From contig CAIFEB010000006.1 in assembly GCA_903789375.1 (NCBI GenBank), positions 1 through 37,179 of the forward strand: 37,179 bases of DNA, given 5' to 3'. The translations under genes were made by a program, and so were the position numbers. The stretch is from an uncultured Eggerthellaceae bacterium (GTDB lineage: Bacteria > Actinomycetota > Coriobacteriia > Coriobacteriales > Eggerthellaceae). Positions 1 through 7,529 of the stretch are shown piece by piece (position 1 is the stretch's first letter; the number at the start of each line of letters is the position of its first letter). A model generated the notes under the pieces. The model ran no database searches and had not been told where the DNA came from. It saw nothing but the letters and a program-made list of their open reading frames with translations.

Positions 1-2270
1 GCGGCAGGCTCGGCGCTGGCGGCGGCAGAGCCGGGGGATGCGGGCTTGCCGGCCGGCGCGGCGTCGTCGATCGTCGAAGCGTCACCGGCGGCAGCGTCGG
101 AGGCGGCATCCACGCCGTAGCCGATGTTGCTCGCGATGGTGCCGCTGAACAAAAACGCCTGCTGGGGCACGTAGCCCAGCTGGGCGCGCAGCTCGTGCTG
201 CGGCATCGCGCGCACATCGACGCCGTCGATGGTGACGGCCCCGTCGGTCACGTCGTAGAAACGCTCGATCAGCTTCATGACGGTCGACTTGCCCGAGCCG
301 GTCGAGCCGATGATGGCCACCGTCTGCCCCGCTTCGGCCGTAAACGTCACGTCCTTGAGCACGTAGTCCTTCGAGTCGTGGTACTTGAAGCGGACGTGAT
401 CGAACGCGATGGTCGCACCCGGATTGCGCGACAGGTCAGCGTGCGCGGCGGAAGTGGCCTGCGCCGATACAGCGCGCTCAGGCGTGGCGGTCGAGATCGC
501 TGCCGACGCGAGTCCCGCTGCACCAGTCGGAGCGGACGCCGGCGACTCCCCTGTCAAAGCCAGGCTCTCATGCGATGGCGTGCTGCCGTGCGTATTCGCA
601 TCCGACGACGCCGCACCGGTCCGAGCTGTACGAGCGAGCCCACCGGCACCCGATGAAGACGATGCCGCCCCATCGACGATCGACGGCTCCGTTTCGAGCA
701 CCTCATCGATACGTCCTGCGGAAACATCGGCTCGCGGGATAATGACGGCCAGCATGCCGATCATGAGGAAGCTCATGACGATCATCATCGCGTAGGTGAT
801 GAACGCGATGAGGTCGCCCGTCTGCATGGTGCCGGCATCGACGTAGCCCGCACCCACCCACACGATGAGCACCGACAGCCCGTTCATGATCAGCATCATC
901 GACGGCATCATGAAGGTCATGACGCGGTTCGTGAACAGCTGCGTGCCCATGAGGGTGCGGCTCGCGTCGTCGAAGCGCTCCTGCTCGCGGTCCTGGCGGC
1001 CGAAGGCGCGCACGACCTGGACGCCTGTGAGCATCTCGCGCGCGATGAGGTTCACGCGGTCGATGAGCTTCTGCATGATGCGGAACTTGGGCATGGCGAG
1101 CTTCATCAGCACGCCCACGACGGCGAACACCGCGACGATGCCGACGAGCACGACCCAGGCCATGGACAGGTCGGTGCGGACGATCATGATGACGCCACCC
1201 GCGGCGAGAATCGGCGCGTAGAGCATCATGCGCAGCAGCATAACCGTCATGTTCTGGATCTGCTGGACGTCGTTGGTGGCGCGGGTGATGAGCGACGCCG
1301 CGGAGAACTTCTGCACCTCGGCGTCGGAGAACGCCATGACCCGTCGGTACAGCTTGCCGCGCAGCTCGCGACCGACGCCGGCGCCGACGCGCGAGGCGAG
1401 AAGCCCCATGACCGAGGCGAGCACGGCGCTGGCCAGCACGAACCCCATCATGGTGAGGCCCGTACGCAGCAGATAGGACATCTGAACGGATGCGAGGTCC
1501 ACGCCTGCGCGCTCGAGCTCGCTGCCCGCCGACGCCACCGCCTGCTGGGCGATGAGGTCGTCGCTTCCGCCGAGCGAGGCGGTGACCTGCGAGAGCAGGT
1601 CGGCGATCTGGTCCTTCGAGATGAGACCTTGCGCGTAGGCGGACTCGAGCGCGGCGAGCGAGGGCGCCTGCGCGCTGCTGAGGGTGGCGGCGGATGCGGA
1701 CGCTGCCGACATGTCGGCAGCAGCGGACGCAGTAGCGGCATCGCTTTCGGCACCTTCCGCGGAAGCGCCGGCGGCATCGTCAGCAGCGGACTGGTCGAGA
1801 CTGACGGGAGCGCCGGCAGCAGCTTCAGCACGCGGCGCGGATGCCGTGCCGGAATCGGCCGCATCGGCCGCTCCCGTTGCCTCGGTTGCCGCGGATGCTG
1901 CATCGTCGGATGATTCGGCGAGCTGACCGCGGTCGGCTACCACGAGCGGCAGCGCGATGGCGCTGTCGAGCGCGGTGCGGTCGGCCTTCCCCGTATCGTT
2001 CAGGCGGTACAGGCCGTCGTCGCCCAGGGTGTACGACGCGCGCAGCAGGTTCTCGTCATCCGCCGACATGAGCATGGCGACGTCGTCGAACGTGCGCGCG
2101 GTCATGACGTCGGGCGACGCGTTCTCAATGCCGGACTGCTGGATGCCGACGTTGACGATGTTGCCCGTATAGGTTGGCAACGCGAGGTCGCAGAACGCCT
2201 CCCCCACGAGCAGCACGAGCACGACGAGCACGGCCGCCGCGTGTCCTTTCAGATACTTGAAGATTCTCAC
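1..2270 (-). CDS. ABC exporter, fused permease and ATPase (C-terminus cut by window edge)
   Basis: Multidrug/lipid-type ABC exporter half-transporter. It starts at a GTG (2270) preceded by AGGAAAGGCGG and lies one base after the marR stop codon, so the two are translationally coupled. The protein opens with a membrane segment (residues about 9-27), then a roughly 200-residue loop rich in Ala, Ser and Asp, then further membrane segments including an EVQKF-type coupling region. An Ala/Ser-rich linker of about 80 residues follows, then the nucleotide-binding domain with Walker A GSTGSGKST at about 655-663 and a Q-loop GYVPQQAF. Just after LFSGTIASNIGYG a further Ala/Ser/Asp-rich stretch begins and continues to the window edge; the ABC signature and Walker B lie outside. 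In this family a MarR gene followed by two half-transporters is common, so a partner is likely further left. The substrate cannot be told from the sequence. Confidence 0.9.
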   Translation of the reverse strand, partial: MRIFKYLKGHAAAVLVVLVLLVGEAFCDLALPTYTGNIVNVGIQQSGIENASPDVMTARTFDDVAMLMSADDENLLRASYTLGDDGLYRLNDTGKADRTALDSAIALPLVVADRGQLAESSDDAASAATEATGAADAADSGTASAPRAEAAAGAPVSLDQSAADDAAGASAEGAESDAATASAAADMSAASASAATLSSAQAPSLAALESAYAQGLISKDQIADLLSQVTASLGGSDDLIAQQAVASAGSELERAGVDLASVQMSYLLRTGLTMMGFVLASAVLASVMGLLASRVGAGVGRELRGKLYRRVMAFSDAEVQKFSAASLITRATNDVQQIQNMTVMLLRMMLYAPILAAGGVIMIVRTDLSMAWVVLVGIVAVFAVVGVLMKLAMPKFRIMQKLIDRVNLIAREMLTGVQVVRAFGRQDREQERFDDASRTLMGTQLFTNRVMTFMMPSMMLIMNGLSVLIVWVGAGYVDAGTMQTGDLIAFITYAMMIVMSFLMIGMLAVIIPRADVSAGRIDEVLETEPSIVDGAASSSSGAGGLARTARTGAASSDANTHGSTPSHESLALTGESPASAPTGAAGLASAAISTATPERAVSAQATSAAHADLSRNPGATIAFDHVRFKYHDSKDYVLKDVTFTAEAGQTVAIIGSTGSGKSTVMKLIERFYDVTDGAVTIDGVDVRAMPQHELRAQLGYVPQQAFLFSGTIASNIGYGVDAASDAAAGDASTIDDAAPAGKPASPGSAAASAEPA

Positions 2271-2271
2271 G

Positions 2272-2847
2272 TTACCGCCTTTCCTGTGCGGGTTGCGAGG
2301 GTTGTGGAGCAGGCTGCGGAACGGGCTTTTGCACAGATTGCGGCGTCTGTCCGTCAGTTCCCGCAGCCTGTTTCGCCTTCCTCATCTGCTCGGCGAAGTC
2401 GGCGATACGGCCCAGGACACGCGTGAGCTCGGCGACGTCGCGTGGACCGAGGTAATCGAGCAGCGCACTGTACGCGTCATTGCGCAGTCGACGGGCTTGC
2501 TCGATGAGCTCGGAACCCTTTTCGGTGACGTCGATGGAGACGCTGCGCGAATCGCCCTCCGCGCGCGTGCGCACGATGCAGCCCTTCTCCTCGAGGCGTT
2601 TCAGCGTTTGCGACAGCGCGCTCGGCGTCATGCGAGCGTGGCGCGCAAGCTGCGACGGACGGATGTCGGCACCGCCGCCTGCGGCCATGCCGATGTGGAG
2701 CAGCACGAACGTCTCCGAGTCGGTAAGACCAGGCGCGGTGGGCGGCCGGAAGTTCGGGCTGTGCATGCGATGGAACAGATTGGAGAGCGCACGCTTCTCG
2801 GCAGCGTACCGGTCGTCCTCAGCCCAATCGCACGGTGGCATTTTCAT
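2272..2847 (-). CDS. MarR-family transcriptional regulator
   Basis: A 191-residue winged-helix regulator. The start chosen is the ATG at 2847, which has a strong AAGGAGG five to six bases upstream; an in-frame TTG at 3084 would add 79 residues of unlike, Pro/Arg-rich sequence and is unlikely to be used. The helix-turn-helix is visible around PSQLARHARMTPSALSQTLKRLEEKG, followed by the wing TRAEGDSRSVSIDVTEKG and a C-terminal dimerisation helix region. A Pro/Gln-rich tail follows (about the last 30 residues). Its stop is one base from the start of the ABC exporter, the usual arrangement for a MarR protein that controls its own efflux operon. A promoter with a MarR-like palindrome lies at 3113-3149. 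The ligand is unknown. Confidence 0.93.
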   Translation of the reverse strand: MKMPPCDWAEDDRYAAEKRALSNLFHRMHSPNFRPPTAPGLTDSETFVLLHIGMAAGGGADIRPSQLARHARMTPSALSQTLKRLEEKGCIVRTRAEGDSRSVSIDVTEKGSELIEQARRLRNDAYSALLDYLGPRDVAELTRVLGRIADFAEQMRKAKQAAGTDGQTPQSVQKPVPQPAPQPSQPAQERR

Positions 2848-3112
2848 AGGTCCCTCCTTGTGGGCGGCTGTGCACCCGTCGTTGTCGGCGGGTATGCGCC
2901 CGGATTGCTTGGTGGCTTGGCAGGTTGGCAGTTGAGAGCCCATCGCATTTGACGGTTCAGCCGATCGGCGAACCGGCGGCTCGGGGCCTTGCACCCGTCC
3001 TCCCGGCAGCCTGGAAGCTGCCGGCGTCGGCGGCTCGGCCGTTTGGCGCATGTCGCCCTCCGCAGCTCTGTACCCGTGAATCAAACTCAGACGCTTTAGC
3101 TCTTCAACATTT
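2848..3112 (-). other. Long untranslated leader of the marR operon
   Basis: About 265 bases between the predicted transcription start and the MarR start codon. It is GC-rich and contains a clear hairpin, CCGGCAGC-6-GCTGCCGG (3003-3024), and the palindrome CCGATCGG near 2957. No gene is convincing here. The in-frame upstream extension of MarR that runs through it lacks a ribosome-binding site and any conserved features. No riboswitch class was recognised. Confidence 0.35.
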
Positions 3113-3149
3113 TATTTGCTAAATATATTGCGAGCCGCCTGCAAGTCAA
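3113..3149 (-). promoter_or_regulatory. Promoter and putative MarR operator for the marR-ABC operon
   Basis: On the minus strand, a -35 TTGACT (3144-3149) is followed by a 16-bp spacer and a -10 TATATT (3122-3127). A perfect 5-3-5 palindrome, TATTT-AGC-AAATA in minus-strand sense (3113-3125), overlaps the -10, as expected for autorepression by the MarR product. The predicted transcript would carry an unusually long leader of about 265 bases before the start at 2847. Confidence 0.6.
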
Positions 3150-3216
3150 CCATGCCTGCTCTTTCCCCTCGCTCTTCACAAGGTGCACAAAATTTTGCAT
3201 TCTTGAAAATTAGGTC

Positions 3217-3245
3217 TTGCATGGCAGCGCAACGTTCAGTAGAAT
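3217..3245 (+). promoter_or_regulatory. Promoter of tRNA-Asp
   Basis: A -35 TTGCAT (3217-3222), a 17-bp spacer and a -10 TAGAAT (3240-3245) lie about 35 bases upstream of the mature tRNA-Asp 5' end, leaving a short leader for 5' processing. Confidence 0.6.
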
Positions 3246-3280
3246 TGCTTTCGCTGTCGCAGCAAAGCGGCACACCGAAT

Positions 3281-3357
<77 letters not shown>

Positions 3358-3368
3358 TTCGAGCTGAT

Positions 3369-3402
3369 ACCCGTCGGGCACCCGCCCGGCGGGTTTTTGT
3401 TT
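3369..3402 (+). terminator. Rho-independent terminator after tRNA-Asp
   Basis: An 11-bp stem, ACCCGTCGGGC with GCCCGGCGGGT (one G-T pair), with a 4-base loop, followed directly by a T-rich run (TTTTTGTTTT). Confidence 0.9.
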
Positions 3403-3865
3403 TGCCATGCCGAGATTTCTCGCGCTGCCATCCATGCAGCCTGCAAGAGAGTCAGGCGTATCGCCAGCCCCATTGCGGCAGTCCCGCTGTGGAGATTCCC
3501 GCTGGAACAACCAAGATCGTCGCGTCTCTTGACGGATGCTCTAGCCTTGAGGTGGCTGAAGCTCGACCTTGGAAGCAGCACCTTCCGAACTCTAAGGCCT
3601 GCGGCATCCACCCCACGCCGCAACACGCGCCCCAACTGCAAAACACGCGCCCCACACCGCAAGGCGCATCCGCCGAATGGCTTTTATCACGAATTGCGAC
3701 AGACTCGAACTGCGACAACACTCCTGAAGAGGAATTCCGGCCAAGCGTTCAGGCGTCTCATGGCATCTACTCCGAGGCTCATCGTCGACTCGCCGAAAAC
3801 GCGGTCTGCTTCGCGCGCGTTCGCCCAATCTCTCGAAATTCCGCCAAACCGATTTCGAAGGAGCG

Positions 3866-3918
3866 TCCAAATTCTGGAAATAATGCCGAATCGCGTCATT
3901 TTTGCCAAAGTTTGGATT
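3866..3918 (+). repeat. 53-bp inverted repeat element, copy 1
   Basis: Begins TCCAAATTCTGGAAATAATG and ends CAAAGTTTGGATT. It matches the reverse complement of 4136-4188 at 44 of 53 positions; the outer 20 and 13 bases are identical and all differences fall in the centre. The ends TCCAAA and TTTGGA are complementary, so each copy can itself fold. Confidence 0.8.
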
Positions 3919-4135
3919 ATCTGCAATTCGGATAAATGAGCTTCCGGCCTGCCGATTTTCTTCCTACTGCAGATCCGATACCAACCGCATGCGAATATGC
4001 GTCAAAAGAGCAGGTCAGTATTATGTCTATATAAACATATATGAAGTGCCGAAGTTGCTTGAGCCAAAAGCCATCCAACCGTCGGAACATCTCGTACGGA
4101 GAACAATCCAGCAAACGTAAGAAACGGCACCCAGA

Positions 4136-4188
4136 AATCCAAACTTTGAAATTATTGACAGAATTCGTCATTATTTCCAGAATTTGGA
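4136..4188 (-). repeat. 53-bp inverted repeat element, copy 2
   Basis: The minus-strand reading is a 44/53 match to copy 1. This copy also contains an inner near-palindrome, TGACAGAATTCGTCA in plus sense, flanked by GAAATTAT and ATTATTTC. About 217 bp separates the two copies. Confidence 0.8.
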
Positions 4189-4370
4189 TTGAACGCCGAT
4201 GTTCATTCGCCCCGGGGCGACCACCCTCCCCGAAGCTCACGCCGCCGCGGTGACGGCTCGCGCAATCCGAGGGCGTCGGGATGGGATGACATCCCTTCTC
4301 GAGGCCTGCACGGAGAATTCTTCAATCAAACCAGACCAGGGCCGTTTCCCCCGGGATGCCTCATTGGTCC

Positions 4371-4410
4371 CGCGCGTCTCCGCGCACTGCTCGACGGTGG
4401 CGACGCAGAA
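4371..4410 (-). pseudogene. Decayed duplicate of the 3' end of the DUF2344 gene
   Basis: This 40-bp stretch matches 4476-4515, the last codons of the DUF2344 gene, at 31 of 40 positions in the same orientation. Read in the matching frame it gives FCVATVEQCAETR, against LSVTRVEQRAEAR at the true C-terminus. It lies about 65 bp beyond the stop codon, so it looks like a remnant of a tail duplication or of a formerly longer protein. Confidence 0.55.
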
Positions 4411-4473
4411 GCGCGGGGCCGAGGCGTGCCCCAGCCAGTGCGCTTTCGCGCGGTCGTCCGCCGTCGCGCCTCC

Positions 4474-5520
4474 TCAGCGCGCCTCCGCGCGCTGCTCGAC
4501 GCGGGTGACGGAAAGAACGCGCACGTCATCTGCGCCATCCAGGTACGCTCGCAACAGAACGTCGGGGCGGAGACTTCCCGTCGGCTTGGCCTCGAGCGTG
4601 AAGTGGAACACCGCGGACGCCGCGGCGTTACCACATGCGGAGGCCGTGTCAGCAGACGAGCCGTCCACCGCGTTCGGGCCCCCCGCCAATGTACCTTTCG
4701 CCGCTGCGTCCCGGCCGCCCGCCAACGCACCATCCGCCGCTGCGTCCAGGCTATCCGCTAACGCGCCTTCCGCCGCAACAGCCCGACCGCCCACCAACGC
4801 ACCTTCCGCTGCTGCAGTCCAGCCGCCCGCAGACACACCATCCACCGCCGCAACGACTCGGCCTTCCGACTCTGCGCAGTCCCCCGTCGCTGCGGCTGGG
4901 CTATCCGCCCCTGCCCCGCAGCCGTTCACGCCGTCGGCAAGCCCGAGCGGGCCGTCCGGCACGAACGGACCGGGCACGAAACTGCCGCGCAAATAGTCAG
5001 CCGTCGCAAGGACGCGCTCCTTGCGCTTGCGCACGATGCGCACCTCGTCGGGAACGACGAGCCCGTCCACCGGGCGCGACAAGCGCACTTCGTACGTGCT
5101 GAACGGGTACGCGACGCTCGCCGCCTTCGCCCGCGGCTCCACATACGCGCACTGCTCGATCATCAGGTCGGGCACCGTCGCAGCACGCAGCGCCGCGCGT
5201 GCCTGGTCAGCCGGCACGTAGTCGGTCAGCGTCACGTCGAAGATTTCGCACACCGAGCCGATGCCCACGGGCAGCGCCGCGCCGTACGCGATCTTCATAT
5301 GCGGCGAGAACCCGCGGCTCACTGCGAAAGGAAGCCGCGCGCGACGCACGACGCGCTCGAGCGTCGCCGCCACCTCGAGGTGCGAGAGGAACGCGAGCCG
5401 GCCCGTCTCGACGTAGCGGCACCGCAGGCGGAACCGCCGTTCCGGGTCGTCAGCCAGCACGTGCGAGGAAGCGCCGCTGAGGGGTGCCACAGCGTGCGCG
5501 AAAGGACGTTCAGCACTCAT
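4474..5520 (-). CDS. TIGR03936/DUF2344 protein, partner of radical SAM protein
   Basis: A 348-residue protein of the radical SAM-associated DUF2344 family. The N-terminal half is conserved in style: RFRLRCRYVETGRLAFLSHLE, then SRGFSPHMKIAYGAALPVGIGS. The start ATG at 5520 overlaps the radical SAM stop codon (ATGA) and has AAGGAGG upstream. In other bacteria this protein is encoded beside, or fused to, TIGR03960 radical SAM proteins; its biochemical role is not established. Residues about 195-290 are an Ala/Gly/Asp-rich low-complexity insert, much of it encoded by five 36-bp tandem units (residues about 220-280), after which a conserved-looking tail, VFHFTLEAKPTGSLRPDVLLRAYL, resumes. It is the last gene of the mreB-led run. 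In many Gram-positives a ribonuclease E/G gene and rplU-rpmA follow; they are absent here. Confidence 0.85.
   Translation of the reverse strand: MSAERPFAHAVAPLSGASSHVLADDPERRFRLRCRYVETGRLAFLSHLEVAATLERVVRRARLPFAVSRGFSPHMKIAYGAALPVGIGSVCEIFDVTLTDYVPADQARAALRAATVPDLMIEQCAYVEPRAKAASVAYPFSTYEVRLSRPVDGLVVPDEVRIVRKRKERVLATADYLRGSFVPGPFVPDGPLGLADGVNGCGAGADSPAAATGDCAESEGRVVAAVDGVSAGGWTAAAEGALVGGRAVAAEGALADSLDAAADGALAGGRDAAAKGTLAGGPNAVDGSSADTASACGNAAASAVFHFTLEAKPTGSLRPDVLLRAYLDGADDVRVLSVTRVEQRAEAR
4682..4861 (-). repeat. 36-bp tandem repeat (minisatellite), five units, inside DUF2344 gene
   Basis: Five consecutive imperfect 36-bp units begin at 4682, 4718, 4754, 4790 and 4826. In the coding sense each encodes 12 residues of the type GALAGGRDAAAK. 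Because 36 is a multiple of three, changes in copy number would keep the frame. More diverged units seem to flank both sides. Confidence 0.85.
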
Positions 5521-7529
5521 TGGACGCCTCCTTCAGGTGCGGTCGAAGATGAGGAATCAGTTGAACCAGCAGCGTCGGACGCAGATTCTGCGGGCGTGGA
5601 CCCATCAGTCGCCCGTTCGCACGCATCCGCCACCGCGTCCTCCCCCGCCTCGCCTGAGACGCGGGGGCTCGCCAGCTCGTTCTCCTGCAGCGGCAGCGCG
5701 CACACGCCGCAGGCCGAACACGGCCCGAACGTGCAGTCAGGCGTCGACTTTCCGCACTCGGCCCGCCTGCGCTCGCGCACGAGCCAGCGGCGGCTCGCGC
5801 CCGTGGAGATGTGCTCCCAGGGCAGCACGTAATCGCTCGGATAGCTCGTCTGCGCCACGGCATCCATGTCCACGCCGAGCGCCTCGGCCGCTGCGCGCCA
5901 CGCGTCGCCGTTGAAGCATTCGGTCCACGCGTCGAACCGCGCGCCGCGCCGATGCGCTTCCTCGACGAGCGCCGCGCCCTCGCGCCCCGCCCTGCTCATG
6001 TACGCCTCGACGAAGCTCGTCGCCGGATCGTGCCAGCGGATGTCGATCGCGCGGTATCGCACGCTGCTGCGCAGCAGGTTGACGCGGCGCAGCGCCTCCT
6101 CCGGCGGAATCTGGCCGTCCCACTGGAATGGGGTCTGCGCCTTGGGCACGAACAGCGCCACCGACGCCGAGATCTTCACCGCGCCGCGCTGGTCGGGCGC
6201 CACGGCGTCGCGCGCCCGCTCGTACGTGCGCGCGAGCAGGCTCGCGATGCCGCGCACGTCCTCGTCGGTCTCGGTGGGCAACCCGATCATGAAGTACAGC
6301 TTGCAGCGCCGCCACCCCGCGGCGAACGCGGCGTCCACGGCCCCGAACAGGTCGTCCTCGGTCACATTCTTGTTGATGACATCACGCAGCCGCTGCGTTC
6401 CCGCCTCGGGCGCGAACGTCAGCCCGCCCTTCTTGCGCCCGGCGACGAGCGTGGCCATCTGCGCCCCGAACGAGTCCAGGCGCTGCGACGGAATGGACAC
6501 GCGCACGCCCGACCCCTCGTAGCGCCGGTTGAGGCGCGTGAGGATGTCGGCGATTTGCGAATGGTCGGTCGTCGACAGCGACGTTAGGCTGACCTCGTCG
6601 TATCCCGTGGCGTCGAGGCCGCGCTCGACGGCGTCGACGATGTTGTCGGCCGAGCGCTCGCGCACGGGCCTGTACATCATGCCCGCCTGGCAGAACCGGC
6701 ACCCGCGGGCGCACCCGCGCAGCACCTCCACGTTCAGGCGGTCGTGAACCGTCTCGGTGTAGGGAACGATGCACGGCTCCCAGCCGGAGCTCGCGGCGAA
6801 CCCCTTGTACAGGCGTTTCTCGATGCGCGTGGGGATGCCGGGCACGAGCGGCTCGATCCAGGCGCCCGTCTCGCGCGCGTAGTCCTCGTCGCGCCAGCGG
6901 TAGAGGCTCGGCACGTACCAGCCGTCGATGTCGGCGAGCGCCCGCAGGATGTCCGCACGATGCGCACCCTGGGCGCGCATCGTGCGCACGACCTCGAGTC
7001 CCTCGGGCAGCATCTCCTCGCCTTCGCCCACGTTGAACGCGTCGAAGAACGGCGCGTACGGCTCGGGGTTGAATGCGCACGGCCCGCCCGCGACGACGAT
7101 CGGGTCGCTTTCGGCGCGGTCGGCGGCGTGCAGCGGGATGCCGGCCAGATCGAGCGCCTCGAGCACGTTGGTGGCGGCCAGCTCGTGCGGCAACGTGATG
7201 CCCACGACGTCGAACTCGCGCACCGGCGCGCAGCTCTCCACCGAGAACAGCGGCAGACCCGCGCGGCGCAGCTCGTCGCAGAGCTCCGGCGCCGGCAGAA
7301 ACCCGCGCTCGGCCGCCATGCCGGAACGCGCGTTGACGGCGTTCACCAGAATGCGCAGCGCCTGGTTGGGCTGGCCGATCTCGTACGTGTCGGGATAGAT
7401 CATGCAGAAGTGGAAGTCCGCGTCGTCCTTGCGCACGCAGCCCCACTCGTGGTCGATGTAGCGCGAAGGGCGCTCGGCCGCAGCCACGAGAGGCGCGACC
7501 TGGGGCCACAGGTTGGTCAGAGTGCTCAT
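5517..7529 (-). CDS. TIGR03960-type B12-binding-like radical SAM protein
   Basis: A 670-residue radical SAM protein. The N-terminal region (about 35-200) resembles the cobalamin-binding Rossmann fold found in this family (PDTYEIGQPNQALRIL, VVGITLPHELAATNVLEALDLAGIPL, VVAGGPCAFNPEP). The [4Fe-4S]/SAM motif C-x3-C-x2-C is at Cys273, Cys277 and Cys280 (RGCARGCRFCQAG), followed by SLTSLSTTDH and GLTFAPEAGTQRLRDVINKN. A cysteine-rich segment near the C-terminus (CTFGPCSACGVC) could bind metal; a Ser/Ala-rich tail follows. The ATG start at 7529 overlaps the upstream DUF697 stop (ATGA). The reaction catalysed by this family is unknown. Its genomic link with DUF2344 and rod-shape genes is recurrent in Gram-positive bacteria, so the position is expected. 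Confidence 0.92.
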   Translation of the reverse strand: MSTLTNLWPQVAPLVAAAERPSRYIDHEWGCVRKDDADFHFCMIYPDTYEIGQPNQALRILVNAVNARSGMAAERGFLPAPELCDELRRAGLPLFSVESCAPVREFDVVGITLPHELAATNVLEALDLAGIPLHAADRAESDPIVVAGGPCAFNPEPYAPFFDAFNVGEGEEMLPEGLEVVRTMRAQGAHRADILRALADIDGWYVPSLYRWRDEDYARETGAWIEPLVPGIPTRIEKRLYKGFAASSGWEPCIVPYTETVHDRLNVEVLRGCARGCRFCQAGMMYRPVRERSADNIVDAVERGLDATGYDEVSLTSLSTTDHSQIADILTRLNRRYEGSGVRVSIPSQRLDSFGAQMATLVAGRKKGGLTFAPEAGTQRLRDVINKNVTEDDLFGAVDAAFAAGWRRCKLYFMIGLPTETDEDVRGIASLLARTYERARDAVAPDQRGAVKISASVALFVPKAQTPFQWDGQIPPEEALRRVNLLRSSVRYRAIDIRWHDPATSFVEAYMSRAGREGAALVEEAHRRGARFDAWTECFNGDAWRAAAEALGVDMDAVAQTSYPSDYVLPWEHISTGASRRWLVRERRRAECGKSTPDCTFGPCSACGVCALPLQENELASPRVSGEAGEDAVADACERATDGSTPAESASDAAGSTDSSSSTAPEGGVQ

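Larger units (their letters stand above)
3403..4473. other. Gene-poor intergenic stretch with repeats
   Basis: About 1.07 kb without a convincing gene. Open frames exist on both strands but have no ribosome-binding sites, no recognisable domains and Arg/Ser/Pro-rich shadow-like composition. Base composition is noticeably more AT-rich between about 3680 and 4200 than in neighbouring genes. It contains a short direct repeat (ACACGCGCCCCA at 3622 and 3642), two copies of a 53-bp element in opposite orientation (3866-3918, 4136-4188) and, at 4371-4410, a decayed copy of the 3' end of the adjacent DUF2344 gene. Confidence 0.6.

Noticed and set aside
2848..3084. N-terminal extension of MarR by 79 residues from a TTG
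   Set aside because: It lacks a ribosome-binding site and is Pro/Arg-rich, while the ATG at 2847 has a perfect AAGGAGG.
3397..3939. An open frame of about 180 codons on the plus strand downstream of tRNA-Asp
   Set aside because: It starts inside the terminator T-run region, has no ribosome-binding site, competes with several other frames, and its only patterned part is the 53-bp repeat.
4682..4861. CRISPR-like array because of the 36-bp period
   Set aside because: There are no unique spacers between the repeats, the units are contiguous and imperfect, they lie within a coding frame, and there are no cas genes.
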